Assembly: GCA_027057815.1 (NCBI GenBank)
Contig: JALURD010000011.1
Span: 1-6,801, forward strand
DNA: 6,801 nt
Direction: 5' to 3'
DNA from: Acidilobaceae archaeon
Lineage (GTDB): Archaea > Thermoproteota > Thermoprotei_A > Sulfolobales > Acidilobaceae
The position numbers and the translations under genes are program-made. Every line of letters begins with the position of its first letter. The first letter of the stretch is position 1. Shown one piece after another: positions 1 to 5,577 of this stretch. The notes under the pieces were generated by a model. That model did no database searches and had not been told where the DNA came from. It saw only the letters and a program-made list of their open reading frames with translations.

Positions 1-795
1 ACTGAGCCGCCAGTGGTCAGCCAGCACGCGCAGGCTTCTCCAGAGAACGTTGACTTTGAAGGAGCCGCTAGCCCATCCATGCTCGAGGGAGACGTTCACT
101 CTTACAATGAATGATGAGACCCTGCCTTCGGACACGTTGTAAAGGTACTCGTAGGCGCTGTGAGGGATCCCTACAACTACCTTCCCTCCAGGATAGACTA
201 CACCTGTACAGTTGAATCTAGTGTATGCGACTACTACTATACACGAGTTGACACTGACTATCGAAGTGCCCTCGGCCTGGTAAGATAAGATCACGCTTCT
301 AACTATGGGGTCGTGGTTGACCTCTATTAGCGTGACTCGTGGAATCTGGGCGCCCTCTAGGATGCCGGGGGGCACTAGCACGGAGAGCGCTATGGACATG
401 GATAGGGAGGCGAAGAGGAACGCCACGCTAAACGGGATAATCAAACTGCCATGGAGCCGACGCCTCGCGAAGGCATATATGAGGGGTAGCGAGACTACCG
501 CTACCAGGGAGGGTACCCATAACACCGAGGGAAATGATGCCATCACGGCGTACGAGGCTCTATCCGCTGCTGGCTCAGGCTCAAGGCTTCCAAGGAGCCC
601 CGGACCCCTCACCACGTAGGGGCCTCCACCTTGGGAGGCAGCACCTAGAACAGCGTCCCCGAAACCCCCCGGTCCCCTGCCTGGGAGTATGAAGGCTGCC
701 AGTGGGAGTCCTAGAATGCTGGCGGCCCCGAGGAGTACAGGGGTTAGGGCTATGGCTACTAGGATGGCTAGTGTCGTGTAGTGCCTCCTCGCCAT
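1..795 (-). CDS. Polytopic membrane protein with an extracytoplasmic domain, third gene of the surface operon (3' end outside window)
   Basis: An open frame runs from ATG at 795 down to the left edge without a stop, giving 265 codons of an incomplete protein. Hydrophobicity suggests three membrane segments: about residues 7-37, 86-110 and 117-141. A Gly/Pro-rich loop (39-85) lies between the first two, and the triplet R111-R113 lies between the second and third, which places that turn in the cytoplasm and everything after 142 outside. The outer part is beta-rich with possible N-glycosylation sequons at N195, N220 and N234. ATG 795 was chosen because the first hydrophobic segment follows at once, behind R3-R4; this start overlaps the end of the upstream gene by 28 nt, pointing to one mRNA. 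No signal peptidase motif or known domain is visible in the part present. It could be an assembly or anchoring factor for the secreted neighbours, but that rests only on context. The coding call is firm, the function unknown. Confidence 0.82.
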   Translation of the reverse strand, partial: MARRHYTTLAILVAIALTPVLLGAASILGLPLAAFILPGRGPGGFGDAVLGAASQGGGPYVVRGPGLLGSLEPEPAADRASYAVMASFPSVLWVPSLVAVVSLPLIYAFARRRLHGSLIIPFSVAFLFASLSMSIALSVLVPPGILEGAQIPRVTLIEVNHDPIVRSVILSYQAEGTSIVSVNSCIVVVAYTRFNCTGVVYPGGKVVVGIPHSAYEYLYNVSEGRVSSFIVRVNVSLEHGWASGSFKVNVLWRSLRVLADHWRLS

Positions 796-1928
796 GCCTG
801 GATCCCCGGAGGCTCTTGAGAGCCGCTATGATGTGGTAAGGCCGTCCTCGGGTCTATGATGAGGGTTACCGGGTACGAGACGCACGCGCCCATACCTTGG
901 GGTAGGGTGCAGTACTCGAGCACAAGGCTTACAGACGAGTTGGTTGGCGAGGCCTTACTTGCGTTAGCTTGTATGAGCGCAGCATAGTAGCCCGCTATGG
1001 GCGGGGATACGGCGATCCAGCTCGTCTCCCAGCTGGTGGGGAAGCCGTTCCTGATAGTTATCCGGCTAGATTCGTGGGCTGTAGAGTTGACTAGCCATAT
1101 GGACGCGTTGAGGGACGGGTTTACACTGAGCGCTTCTAGTTTAAGCCTGGCGTAAAGCACTCTATCGCTAGTCACGTTTGCCGCAAGTATTGGCTGGGAG
1201 AAAACGTATGAGCTAGTCTCAATTGATAGGTATGCGCTGTCAACGTAGAGGGCTGGCCATACGCCAGCTACTACGTACATGCCTATAGCTAGAATGTAGC
1301 GTCTACCCGGTTCTAGATATGGTGTGATATCCCATGTATAGGAGGTGTATTGCGTTGATGGGAAGTCGTAGACCAGCCAGGCCCACGCGCTAGACTGGGG
1401 ATCCCAGAGCCCTACTTCATAAACCATGGGGGGTGTTGGGGAGAAGGCCCAGTCGCCTCTAAGGGTGACGTTGACTATAACCCTGACTATGTTGGTGTTG
1501 GGCACCGTGACTTCTTGTAGTATGAAGGCGCTTTCGTCGAATACGATGCTAGTGTTACTCTCTATGCTAATAACTCCACCACTGGCTCCCTGGTCGCCTG
1601 GAAGCCAGTAGCAGGTGAGGCTTGCCGATGGAGCGCAATACCAGCCGTCGGGTGATGAGAAGAAGTCGGGGTTATACACTAGCTGTGCAAAGTTGCTCGT
1701 ATACACGACCACGCTGGCGCTGGCTAGTGCCGGGCCTAGTGTGACTGAGACGTTAGGACTGTTCGGTTCAGCTAGGATGACTTCAGGCCTCTGAGGTACA
1801 AGGCTTGCGGAGGCAGTGTAGTATACGAAGACTGTTGAGGCGGCTATATTAGCAGCTAACAGCGCTGTTAGGGCAAAGAAGGTTAGTAGCAGTCTTGGTC
1901 CGAGCAATCCATGCATTACCCCTCTCAT
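768..1928 (-). CDS. Secreted surface protein: pilin-like N-terminal module plus galactose-binding-like segment
   Basis: The protein is 386 residues from ATG 1928, which overlaps the upstream stop as TGATG. A GTG at 1931 would add one residue, and ATG 1916, with a G-rich stretch just before it, is another possible start. Residues 8-30 are a hydrophobic leader; VFVYYT follows at 33-38. This N-terminal region matches the upstream gene product: VFVYYT, a Ser/Leu strand, QxPxVxL, then a VTLG...ASAS strand to about residue 75. From LVYNPDF (83-89) to YVDSAYLSIE (228-237) the pattern, an 'N-D-F...GW' opening and an 'xLYVDxxxLxIE' end, resembles carbohydrate-binding or galactose-binding-like jelly rolls. 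Two close cysteine pairs (C98/C106, C340/C349) may form disulfides. Eight NxS/T sequons (N59, N125, N153, N251, N274, N281, N322, N330) suggest heavy glycosylation. A minor or tip subunit of a filament, comparable to the larger companion of archaeal bundling pilins, is my inference; a free surface lectin is the alternative. Confidence 0.85.
   Translation of the reverse strand: MRGVMHGLLGPRLLLTFFALTALLAANIAASTVFVYYTASASLVPQRPEVILAEPNSPNVSVTLGPALASASVVVYTSNFAQLVYNPDFFSSPDGWYCAPSASLTCYWLPGDQGASGGVISIESNTSIVFDESAFILQEVTVPNTNIVRVIVNVTLRGDWAFSPTPPMVYEVGLWDPQSSAWAWLVYDFPSTQYTSYTWDITPYLEPGRRYILAIGMYVVAGVWPALYVDSAYLSIETSSYVFSQPILAANVTSDRVLYARLKLEALSVNPSLNASIWLVNSTAHESSRITIRNGFPTSWETSWIAVSPPIAGYYAALIQANASKASPTNSSVSLVLEYCTLPQGMGACVSYPVTLIIDPRTALPHHSGSQEPPGIQAWRGGTTRH
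1856..1871. repeat. Perfect 16-bp palindrome in the leader-coding part of the second gene
   Basis: CTAACAGCGCTGTTAG reads the same on both strands. It sits within the codons of the hydrophobic leader (L-T-A-L-L), about 55 bases into the gene. It could be a protein-binding dyad or simply a by-product of Leu/Ala/Thr codons; nothing here decides between them. Confidence 0.6.
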
Positions 1929-2539
1929 CACGGCGGCGTCTCAGTCGTGCCGGCGGCTGTGTAGATTAGATCGAACTGTGCCTGGCCATCGGTCAAGCTT
2001 GGCGGGGACACTGGGCTGCCTCCGTTCTCGCTTATCACTATTTCAACGTCCACGGTATACGTGGCTCCTGCGGGGAGCGTGAATGATACCTGGTTGTTGC
2101 TAGCCTGGAGGTCTAGGGTGGCCTGGAGGGTTCTTGTTGCATCGTACACGTAGACCTTGGCGGATGCCACGTTTGTATCGCTGAGCGGATCCGTGACTCT
2201 AAGGTAGACGGTGTAGGCGTTCGTAGTGTCCTGGTTAACTACTTCTAGAACGTTCTTGTAGTATGTCTTCCCATATGTTGGGTGCAATGTTAGGGAAGCG
2301 CTGGCTCCAGCGCTTCCCACGGTCACGGTTATAGTGTTGCCGAATAGGTCTGGCTGGTTGGCGTTGCTCCCCTCTTTAAGGTATACTGGGGGCTGCGAGG
2401 TTTGGAGGGATAGGCTTGACGTGTAGTAAACGAACACGCTGGCATTGGCGACTGTTAGCATTAGAACGGAGAGGAGTAGTATGCCCATTTTGGCCTTGTT
2501 AACGTTTTTGATCCATGCCAAGCTGCTCGGCCCCCGCAC
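1928..2539 (-). CDS. Small secreted TasA/AbpA-like filament subunit candidate
   Basis: The frame encodes 203 residues from GTG 2539; TTG at 2521 and ATG at 2488 are in-frame alternatives. GTG is kept because it retains the basic stretch (K11, K15, K17) before the hydrophobic core 19-33, as secretion signals need. The mature part starts near SVFVYYTSSLSL (34-45), is cysteine-free, Ser/Thr/Val/Ala-rich and predicted all-beta. The segment LTLHPTYGKTYYKNVLEVVN (83-102), then alternating YTVYLRV (109-115) and AKVYVYD (127-133), looks like the 'P-G-K...V.N' strand pattern of TasA/camelysin-type beta sandwiches. These secreted proteins form donor-strand filaments in Bacillus (TasA) and in Pyrobaculum (AbpA). 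The tail ends TTETPP, with no C-terminal membrane anchor. It is first in the operon, as expected of the major subunit, and overlaps the next gene by 1-4 nt. Family assignment is by pattern only; a generic S-layer-associated protein remains possible. Confidence 0.85.
   Translation of the reverse strand: MRGPSSLAWIKNVNKAKMGILLLSVLMLTVANASVFVYYTSSLSLQTSQPPVYLKEGSNANQPDLFGNTITVTVGSAGASASLTLHPTYGKTYYKNVLEVVNQDTTNAYTVYLRVTDPLSDTNVASAKVYVYDATRTLQATLDLQASNNQVSFTLPAGATYTVDVEIVISENGGSPVSPPSLTDGQAQFDLIYTAAGTTETPP
2293..2318. repeat. Perfect 12-bp inverted repeat inside the pilin-like gene
   Basis: The arms GGGAAGCGCTGG and CCAGCGCTTCCC are exact reverse complements separated by two bases (2305-2306). 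In the mRNA this can fold into a GC-rich stem of about 11 bp with a tetraloop. It lies over codons 74-82 (the G-S-A-G-A-S-A-S stretch), and part of the symmetry comes from the Ser-Ala codon pair AGC-GCT, itself palindromic, being used twice. The symmetry is directly visible; any function is unknown. Confidence 0.8.
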
Positions 2540-2570
2540 GTTAAGCCTTTTATCTGTTTATTCAGCTTCT

Positions 2571-2579
2571 CTATTTAAG
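2571..2579 (-). promoter_or_regulatory. TATA-like box of the surface-protein operon
   Basis: On the minus strand the sequence is CTTAAATAG, a reasonable archaeal TATA box. With the usual distance of about 25 bases, transcription would begin near 2548-2550, leaving a leader of only about ten bases before GTG 2539. A second candidate, CTTATAAC at 2593-2600, would give a leader of roughly 30 bases. The region is strikingly more AT-rich than the coding DNA around it. Confidence 0.5.
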
Positions 2580-2665
2580 GGTTAGAAGTTCTGTTATAAG
2601 TGTCTGGGATTTGACTGACTCTAATAGATAGACCCTTTAAATGTATTTTTAATTGTTTCACGTAA

Positions 2666-2674
2666 TTTTTAAGT
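2666..2674 (+). promoter_or_regulatory. TATA-like box for cysS
   Basis: The plus strand reads TTTTTAAGT here, in the AT-rich stretch 2632-2675. Transcription would start around 2692-2698, giving a leader of nearly 90 bases before the cysS GTG. Other AT-rich candidates lie upstream at 2635-2643 (CTTTAAATG) and around 2646-2654, so the start point is uncertain, and with it whether the inverted repeat at 2676-2696 is transcribed. Confidence 0.4.
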
Positions 2675-2675
2675 A

Positions 2676-2696
2676 GTACCACTTTCTAGTGGTTAC
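2676..2696. repeat. Inverted repeat next to the cysS promoter
   Basis: ACCACT (2678-2683) and AGTGGT (2688-2693) are exact reverse complements around TTCT. If one base is allowed to bulge, the match extends to GTACCACT against AGTGGTTAC. It lies directly downstream of the TATA-like box, about where a repressor operator would block transcription start. If transcription starts further upstream it could instead form an RNA hairpin. Confidence 0.5.
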
Positions 2697-2739
2697 AGCC
2701 TTTGAAGCTAAAACTTGCAAGAGTCAAAGCTGGTGTTGA
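2689..2739 (+). CDS. Possible 16-codon upstream reading frame with two Cys codons in the cysS leader
   Basis: From GTG 2689 the frame reads MVTAFEAKTCKSQSWC and stops at TGA 2737-2739, 45 bases before the cysS start and in the same frame. It contains two Cys codons, TGC at codon 10 and TGT directly before the stop. The GTG lies close to one predicted transcription start, so leaderless translation is conceivable. Its place ahead of the gene that charges tRNA-Cys is suggestive of a leader peptide, but so short a frame can arise by chance and no homologue or known archaeal precedent supports it. Confidence 0.2.
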   Translation: MVTAFEAKTCKSQSWC

Positions 2740-2765
2740 AGGGAGAAGCCCCTGAAGGGGTGGCT
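2697..2765 (+). promoter_or_regulatory. Two possible hairpins in the cysS leader
   Basis: Hairpin 1 pairs AGC plus TTTGA (2697-2705, one C bulged) with TCAAAGCT (2724-2731), leaving an 18-base loop that holds the small palindrome CTTGCAAG. Hairpin 2 pairs CCCC (2749-2752) with GGGG (2757-2760) around TGAA, with a possible outer G-U pair; an alternative AGCC/GGCT pairing spans 2747-2765. They lie between the predicted transcription start and the cysS start codon, the first within the small upstream frame. Pairings are read by eye; no energy was computed. Confidence 0.3.
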
Positions 2766-2784
2766 GGAGCTGGTCAGGCTGAAG

Positions 2785-4209
2785 GTGCTTAATACTCTGG
2801 GCAGAAAACTGGAGGACTTCGAGCCCTTCCAACCGCCTAAGGTAGGCATGTACGTCTGCGGGCCCACGGTCTACGATGAGACCCACATAGGCCACTTGAG
2901 GACCTTCGTGGCCTTTGATGGGATAAAGAGGTACCTCCGCCTCAGGGGTTACGATGTCATTCATGTGCAGAACATTACGGATATCGATGATAAGATAATC
3001 AATAGGGCCCGTGAGGAGGGGAAGGACTGGAAAGAAATAGCAGACCACTACACTAGGGAGTACCTTGACGTGATAAGCCAGGTGGGGATTAAGATACACT
3101 TCCACCCCCGCGTCACGGAGCATATAGAGCAGATCATAGAATTCATACAGGTCCTAATCGATAAGGGCTACGCCTACGTAGCTCCCAGCGGGAGCGTCTA
3201 CTTCGACGTTGACAGGTACGACTACTATGGGGAGCTGAGTGGTAGGCTCTCAAAGGATCAGTGGAGGCAGGAGGAGGAAGTTGCAGGCGAGAAGAGACAC
3301 CCCTACGACTTTGCGTTATGGAAGGCTGCGAAGCCCGGAGAGCCGTGGTGGGAGAGCCCATGGGGGAGGGGCAGGCCGGGGTGGCACATTGAGTGCAGCG
3401 TGATGAGTAGCAGATTCCTAGGTGGACGCGTAGACATCCATGGAGGCGCGCAGGACCTCATCTTCCCTCACCATGAGAATGAGAAGGCGCAGAGTGAGGC
3501 CGCGCTCGGGGTTAGGCCCTGGGTGAAGTACTGGCTACACGCGGGTTACCTGACGATCGAGGGAGAGAAGATGAGTAAGAGCCTAGGGAACATTATTCCG
3601 GCGAAGGAGGCCCTCAAGAGGTGGGGTCCGAGGACGCTGAGGCTCTGGCTACTCAGCGCACACTACCGCACCCAGATCGACTACAGCGAGCACGCCCTCG
3701 AGGAGGCTAGGAGGCTTCTAGATAGGCTGAGCAGGGCGGCCCAGCTCCTCTCAAGACTCGCCAGGCAGCTTGGCCCAGCGCACTCCGTCACAGACAAGGA
3801 CCTCGAAGTCCTCAAGAGACTGCTAGCTGACAGGGCTGGCTTCCATAGGGAGATGAGCAGGGACTTCAACTTCGCAGGGGCCATGAGGCACATCCATTCC
3901 ACTCTCTCCACGATATTCGAGGACGTAGCCTCTACCACTAACTCAGCCATAGTCCTCGTGGCCCTAGACAACCTGAGAGTGTACAACGAGGTCCTAGGAG
4001 TAATCGATGAGGATCTCTCAGAGGCTAAGTGGGAGCAGGCACTACCCGTTGACCAGCTCGTAGACTTGATAGTGGAGGTGAGGAGCGAGCTCCGCAGGAT
4101 GAAAATGTACGAGCTAAGCGACGCCATAAGGGAGAAGCTCATGAAGCTAGGCATAAGGCTCCTAGATTACAAGGACCGCACCGAGTGGTACATAGAGAGG
4201 AAGGAGTGA
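2785..4209 (+). CDS. cysS: Cysteinyl-tRNA synthetase
   Basis: The cytoplasmic enzyme attaches cysteine to tRNA-Cys using ATP. The 474-residue length fits the family (about 460-490). As a class I synthetase it shows HIGH at 34-37 (ETHIGHLRTF) and KMSKS at 262-266. The zinc site that selects cysteine is complete: C25 in MYVCGPTVYD, C204 in GWHIECSVM, and H229 and E233 in FPHHENEKAQ, with the spacing of the E. coli enzyme. The helical anticodon-binding region follows from about 310, with DFNFAGAMRHIHSTL as a typical stretch. GTG 2785 was chosen because the conserved start of the family ('xxNTLxRKxExFxP') follows at once and an in-frame stop lies at 2737. GGAGCTGGT about a dozen bases upstream may serve as ribosome site. 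Its presence indicates direct charging rather than sole reliance on the SepRS/SepCysS route of methanogens. Confidence 0.98.
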   Translation: MLNTLGRKLEDFEPFQPPKVGMYVCGPTVYDETHIGHLRTFVAFDGIKRYLRLRGYDVIHVQNITDIDDKIINRAREEGKDWKEIADHYTREYLDVISQVGIKIHFHPRVTEHIEQIIEFIQVLIDKGYAYVAPSGSVYFDVDRYDYYGELSGRLSKDQWRQEEEVAGEKRHPYDFALWKAAKPGEPWWESPWGRGRPGWHIECSVMSSRFLGGRVDIHGGAQDLIFPHHENEKAQSEAALGVRPWVKYWLHAGYLTIEGEKMSKSLGNIIPAKEALKRWGPRTLRLWLLSAHYRTQIDYSEHALEEARRLLDRLSRAAQLLSRLARQLGPAHSVTDKDLEVLKRLLADRAGFHREMSRDFNFAGAMRHIHSTLSTIFEDVASTTNSAIVLVALDNLRVYNEVLGVIDEDLSEAKWEQALPVDQLVDLIVEVRSELRRMKMYELSDAIREKLMKLGIRLLDYKDRTEWYIERKE

Positions 4210-4288
4210 ACACCCTTCCACATACATCATCCGCTACTGTCCATAGCCGGACACGTAGCCCGCGATAGAGGGGCGGGGGCGCCCGGAG
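4210..4288. other. Short spacer after cysS
   Basis: The 79-base gap holds a weak dyad (TGTCC 4238-4242, GGACA 4249-4253) and a G-rich stretch ending in GGGCGCCC (4277-4284) directly before GGAG and the next start. I see no TATA-like box and no T-run typical of archaeal termination, so the next gene may be read from the cysS transcript. Confidence 0.4.
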
Positions 4289-4705
4289 TTGCCCACCGCT
4301 GGCGAATGGTACAACGCCGTCTGGCGGGCAGTTCGGGGAGACCCCGGAGAGCTGGAACCCCTAACGGACCCGGGCGTTTATGAGGGAATCCTCTCCTACC
4401 TAGGGTCACGGGGGGTCAAGGGACTCATTGCAAGGTTCTATGCCGCCGTCATCGCGGGCGCTAAGGGACTAGTGGGCCAGTTGGTTAGCTTGAACCCCGC
4501 AGACCCGGGGGACTGTGAGCTAGCTCTAACGGCAGCGAGGGAGGCGGCTAGGCTGGCCTCCATGCTTGCAATGGACGTGGCACAGGAGCACGCCCTCTAC
4601 AAGCCACCGGAGTGGGCCACAAGGGCTGCGAAGGCCGCAGTGGAGGCCCTCAAGTGCGTGGCGGGGTCCATTGAGGAGCAGTGTAGAGCCCTGGGGATAG
4701 CGTGA
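4289..4705 (+). CDS. Hypothetical helical protein, 138 residues
   Basis: I do not recognise this protein. It starts at TTG 4289, the only usual start codon near the beginning of the frame, since the stop at 4256-4258 bounds it and only ATA occurs between. GGAG ends immediately before the TTG, which is too close for a good ribosome site. The sequence is mostly alpha-helical and rich in Ala, Leu, Glu and Arg. It has an aromatic N-terminus (W7, Y8, W12), a hydrophobic patch at 43-68 (GLIARFYAAVIAGAKGLVGQLV) too interrupted by charge for a clear membrane span, and helices at about 75-103 and 107-135 with C76, C123 and C132. There is no signal peptide and no nucleic-acid-binding motif. Codon use resembles its neighbours, supporting real coding. 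Position between cysS and the GTPase does not reveal a role. Confidence 0.7.
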   Translation: MPTAGEWYNAVWRAVRGDPGELEPLTDPGVYEGILSYLGSRGVKGLIARFYAAVIAGAKGLVGQLVSLNPADPGDCELALTAAREAARLASMLAMDVAQEHALYKPPEWATRAAKAAVEALKCVAGSIEEQCRALGIA

Positions 4706-4793
4706 GGAACCAGAGCTATGCAAGGTCCTCTCCTTGATAATAGCCCCAGCGGGGATCCCTCTTGACTAGGTGAGCTGGGGGCGGCTCGGGTTG

Positions 4794-5552
4794 ATGATTG
4801 TTATGATGATTGGGCCGGCGGGAAGTGGCAAGTCAACGCTTACTGGGGCGTATGCTAGGTGGCTTGAGTCAGAGCTGGGGGCGAGGGTCTTCAAGGTTAA
4901 CCTTGACCCGGCGGCGGAGTACGTACCCTACACTCCTGACTATGACGTGAGGAGGGTTGTCGATGCTAGGAGAGTGGCGCTGGAGTACGGCCTTGGCCCG
5001 AATGGGGCGCTAGTCAAGTCCATGGAGATACTGGCGGAGAGACTTGATGAGCCCGTGAGGGCGATAGAGGACTCGGGAGCCGACTACGTCATAGTGGACA
5101 CGCCTGGCCAGATGGAGGTATTCCTCTTCCGCGACGTCAGCGTGAGGCTGGCCAGAGCCCTCGAGCCTGTCGGCGAGAGGCTTTGCAGCCTCTTCATCCT
5201 AGACGCAACCGCTGTAAAGGAGCCCCCCGACTACGCTTTCCAGTTACTGCTCGCCGTCGCGGCGAGCCTCCGGCTGGACCTGGAGGTGGCCCCGGTCCTC
5301 AACAAGGCTGACCTCATGCCAGCAAGCCTCCAGGCTACCGGCGACCTCCATAGCGATTACCCATGGCTATCCAAGAGCTTGAAGGCCCACAGAAGCCTGT
5401 ACGCTGAGATGCTACACGAGCTAACGAGGCGCACCCTATTCTACGCTAAAAAGGTGAGGGTTCCGAGGGTTTCAGCCTTAAAAGGCGAGGGCCTCGACGA
5501 TCTCCACAGGCTCGTGCTCGAGATGCAATGCGCCTGCGGAGACCTAACTTAG
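4794..5552 (+). CDS. GPN-loop GTPase (archaeal XAB1/Gpn family)
   Basis: A cytoplasmic GTPase of the SIMIBI class; eukaryotic relatives (Gpn1-3) help assemble or import RNA polymerase II, while the archaeal role is unsettled. Numbered from ATG 4794 (252 residues), the motifs are: P-loop GPAGSGKST at 7-15, NLDPAAEYVPY at 36-46, the signature Gly-Pro-Asn at 68-70, DTPGQ at 102-106, NKAD at 170-173, and SALKGEG at 227-233. The C-terminus CACGDLT (C246, C248) closely recalls the end of the Pyrococcus abyssi homologue. ATG 4794 was chosen because the first beta strand (IVMMIG) starts right after it and the length then matches the family; GTG 4770 would add eight residues and lies inside AGGTGA, which itself looks like a ribosome site but is about 20 bases from the ATG. 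TTG 4791 is also possible. A weak AT-rich patch at 4734-4741 is the only promoter-like element before it. Confidence 0.95.
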   Translation: MIVMMIGPAGSGKSTLTGAYARWLESELGARVFKVNLDPAAEYVPYTPDYDVRRVVDARRVALEYGLGPNGALVKSMEILAERLDEPVRAIEDSGADYVIVDTPGQMEVFLFRDVSVRLARALEPVGERLCSLFILDATAVKEPPDYAFQLLLAVAASLRLDLEVAPVLNKADLMPASLQATGDLHSDYPWLSKSLKAHRSLYAEMLHELTRRTLFYAKKVRVPRVSALKGEGLDDLHRLVLEMQCACGDLT

Positions 5553-5556
5553 TTAA

Positions 5557-5570
5557 CCCCCGGGTGGGGG
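5557..5570 (+). promoter_or_regulatory. Ribosome site of the transporter gene within a small GC hairpin
   Basis: CCCCC (5557-5561) can pair with GGGGG (5566-5570) around GGGT. The G-rich arm, continuing into AG at 5571-5572, is the best Shine-Dalgarno-like sequence for GTG 5578, at five bases distance. Folding would therefore cover the ribosome site. The short stem is visible in the sequence; an effect on translation is inference. Confidence 0.4.
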
Positions 5571-5577
5571 AGCACGT

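Noticed and set aside
305..619. Plus-strand frame of 104 codons at the left end
   Set aside because: It is antisense to the membrane-protein frame, whose hydrophobic segments and operon overlap make the minus-strand reading far better.
1..795. SipW-like signal peptidase as third member of a TasA-type operon
   Set aside because: No Ser-Met-x-P active-site box or matching Lys/His region is seen in the 265 residues present; the rest is outside the window.
2737..2739. TGA read through (selenocysteine or suppression) to fuse the upstream frame with cysS
   Set aside because: The family N-terminus begins right at the GTG 2785 start, so no extension is needed, and no selenocysteine machinery or element is evident.
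2734..2782. Possible box C/D guide RNA: GTGTTGA as box C, CTGA at 2752 as D' and CTGA at 2779 as D, with a 12-base guide spacing
   Set aside because: Box C has a mismatch at a key position and no acceptable C' box is found at the right distance before the second CTGA; the CTGA words are common.
2686..3123. Minus-strand frame of 145 codons overlapping the cysS start and leader
   Set aside because: It lies almost wholly antisense to the clearly conserved N-terminal half of cysS, including the HIGH motif, and its product has no coherent features.
3681..4154. Minus-strand frame of 157 codons opposite the cysS 3' part
   Set aside because: Ser/Leu/Arg-rich composition is typical of an antisense shadow of a GC-rich gene; no start signal or domain.
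4238..4253. Terminator hairpin after cysS
   Set aside because: The stem is only five base pairs and no T-rich tract follows, which archaeal intrinsic termination needs.
4721..4754. Two small dyads (CAAGG/CCTTG and CCCC/GGGG) in the spacer before the GPN GTPase
   Set aside because: Each is only 4-5 bp, expected by chance in GC-rich DNA, and neither sits on a clear promoter or ribosome site.
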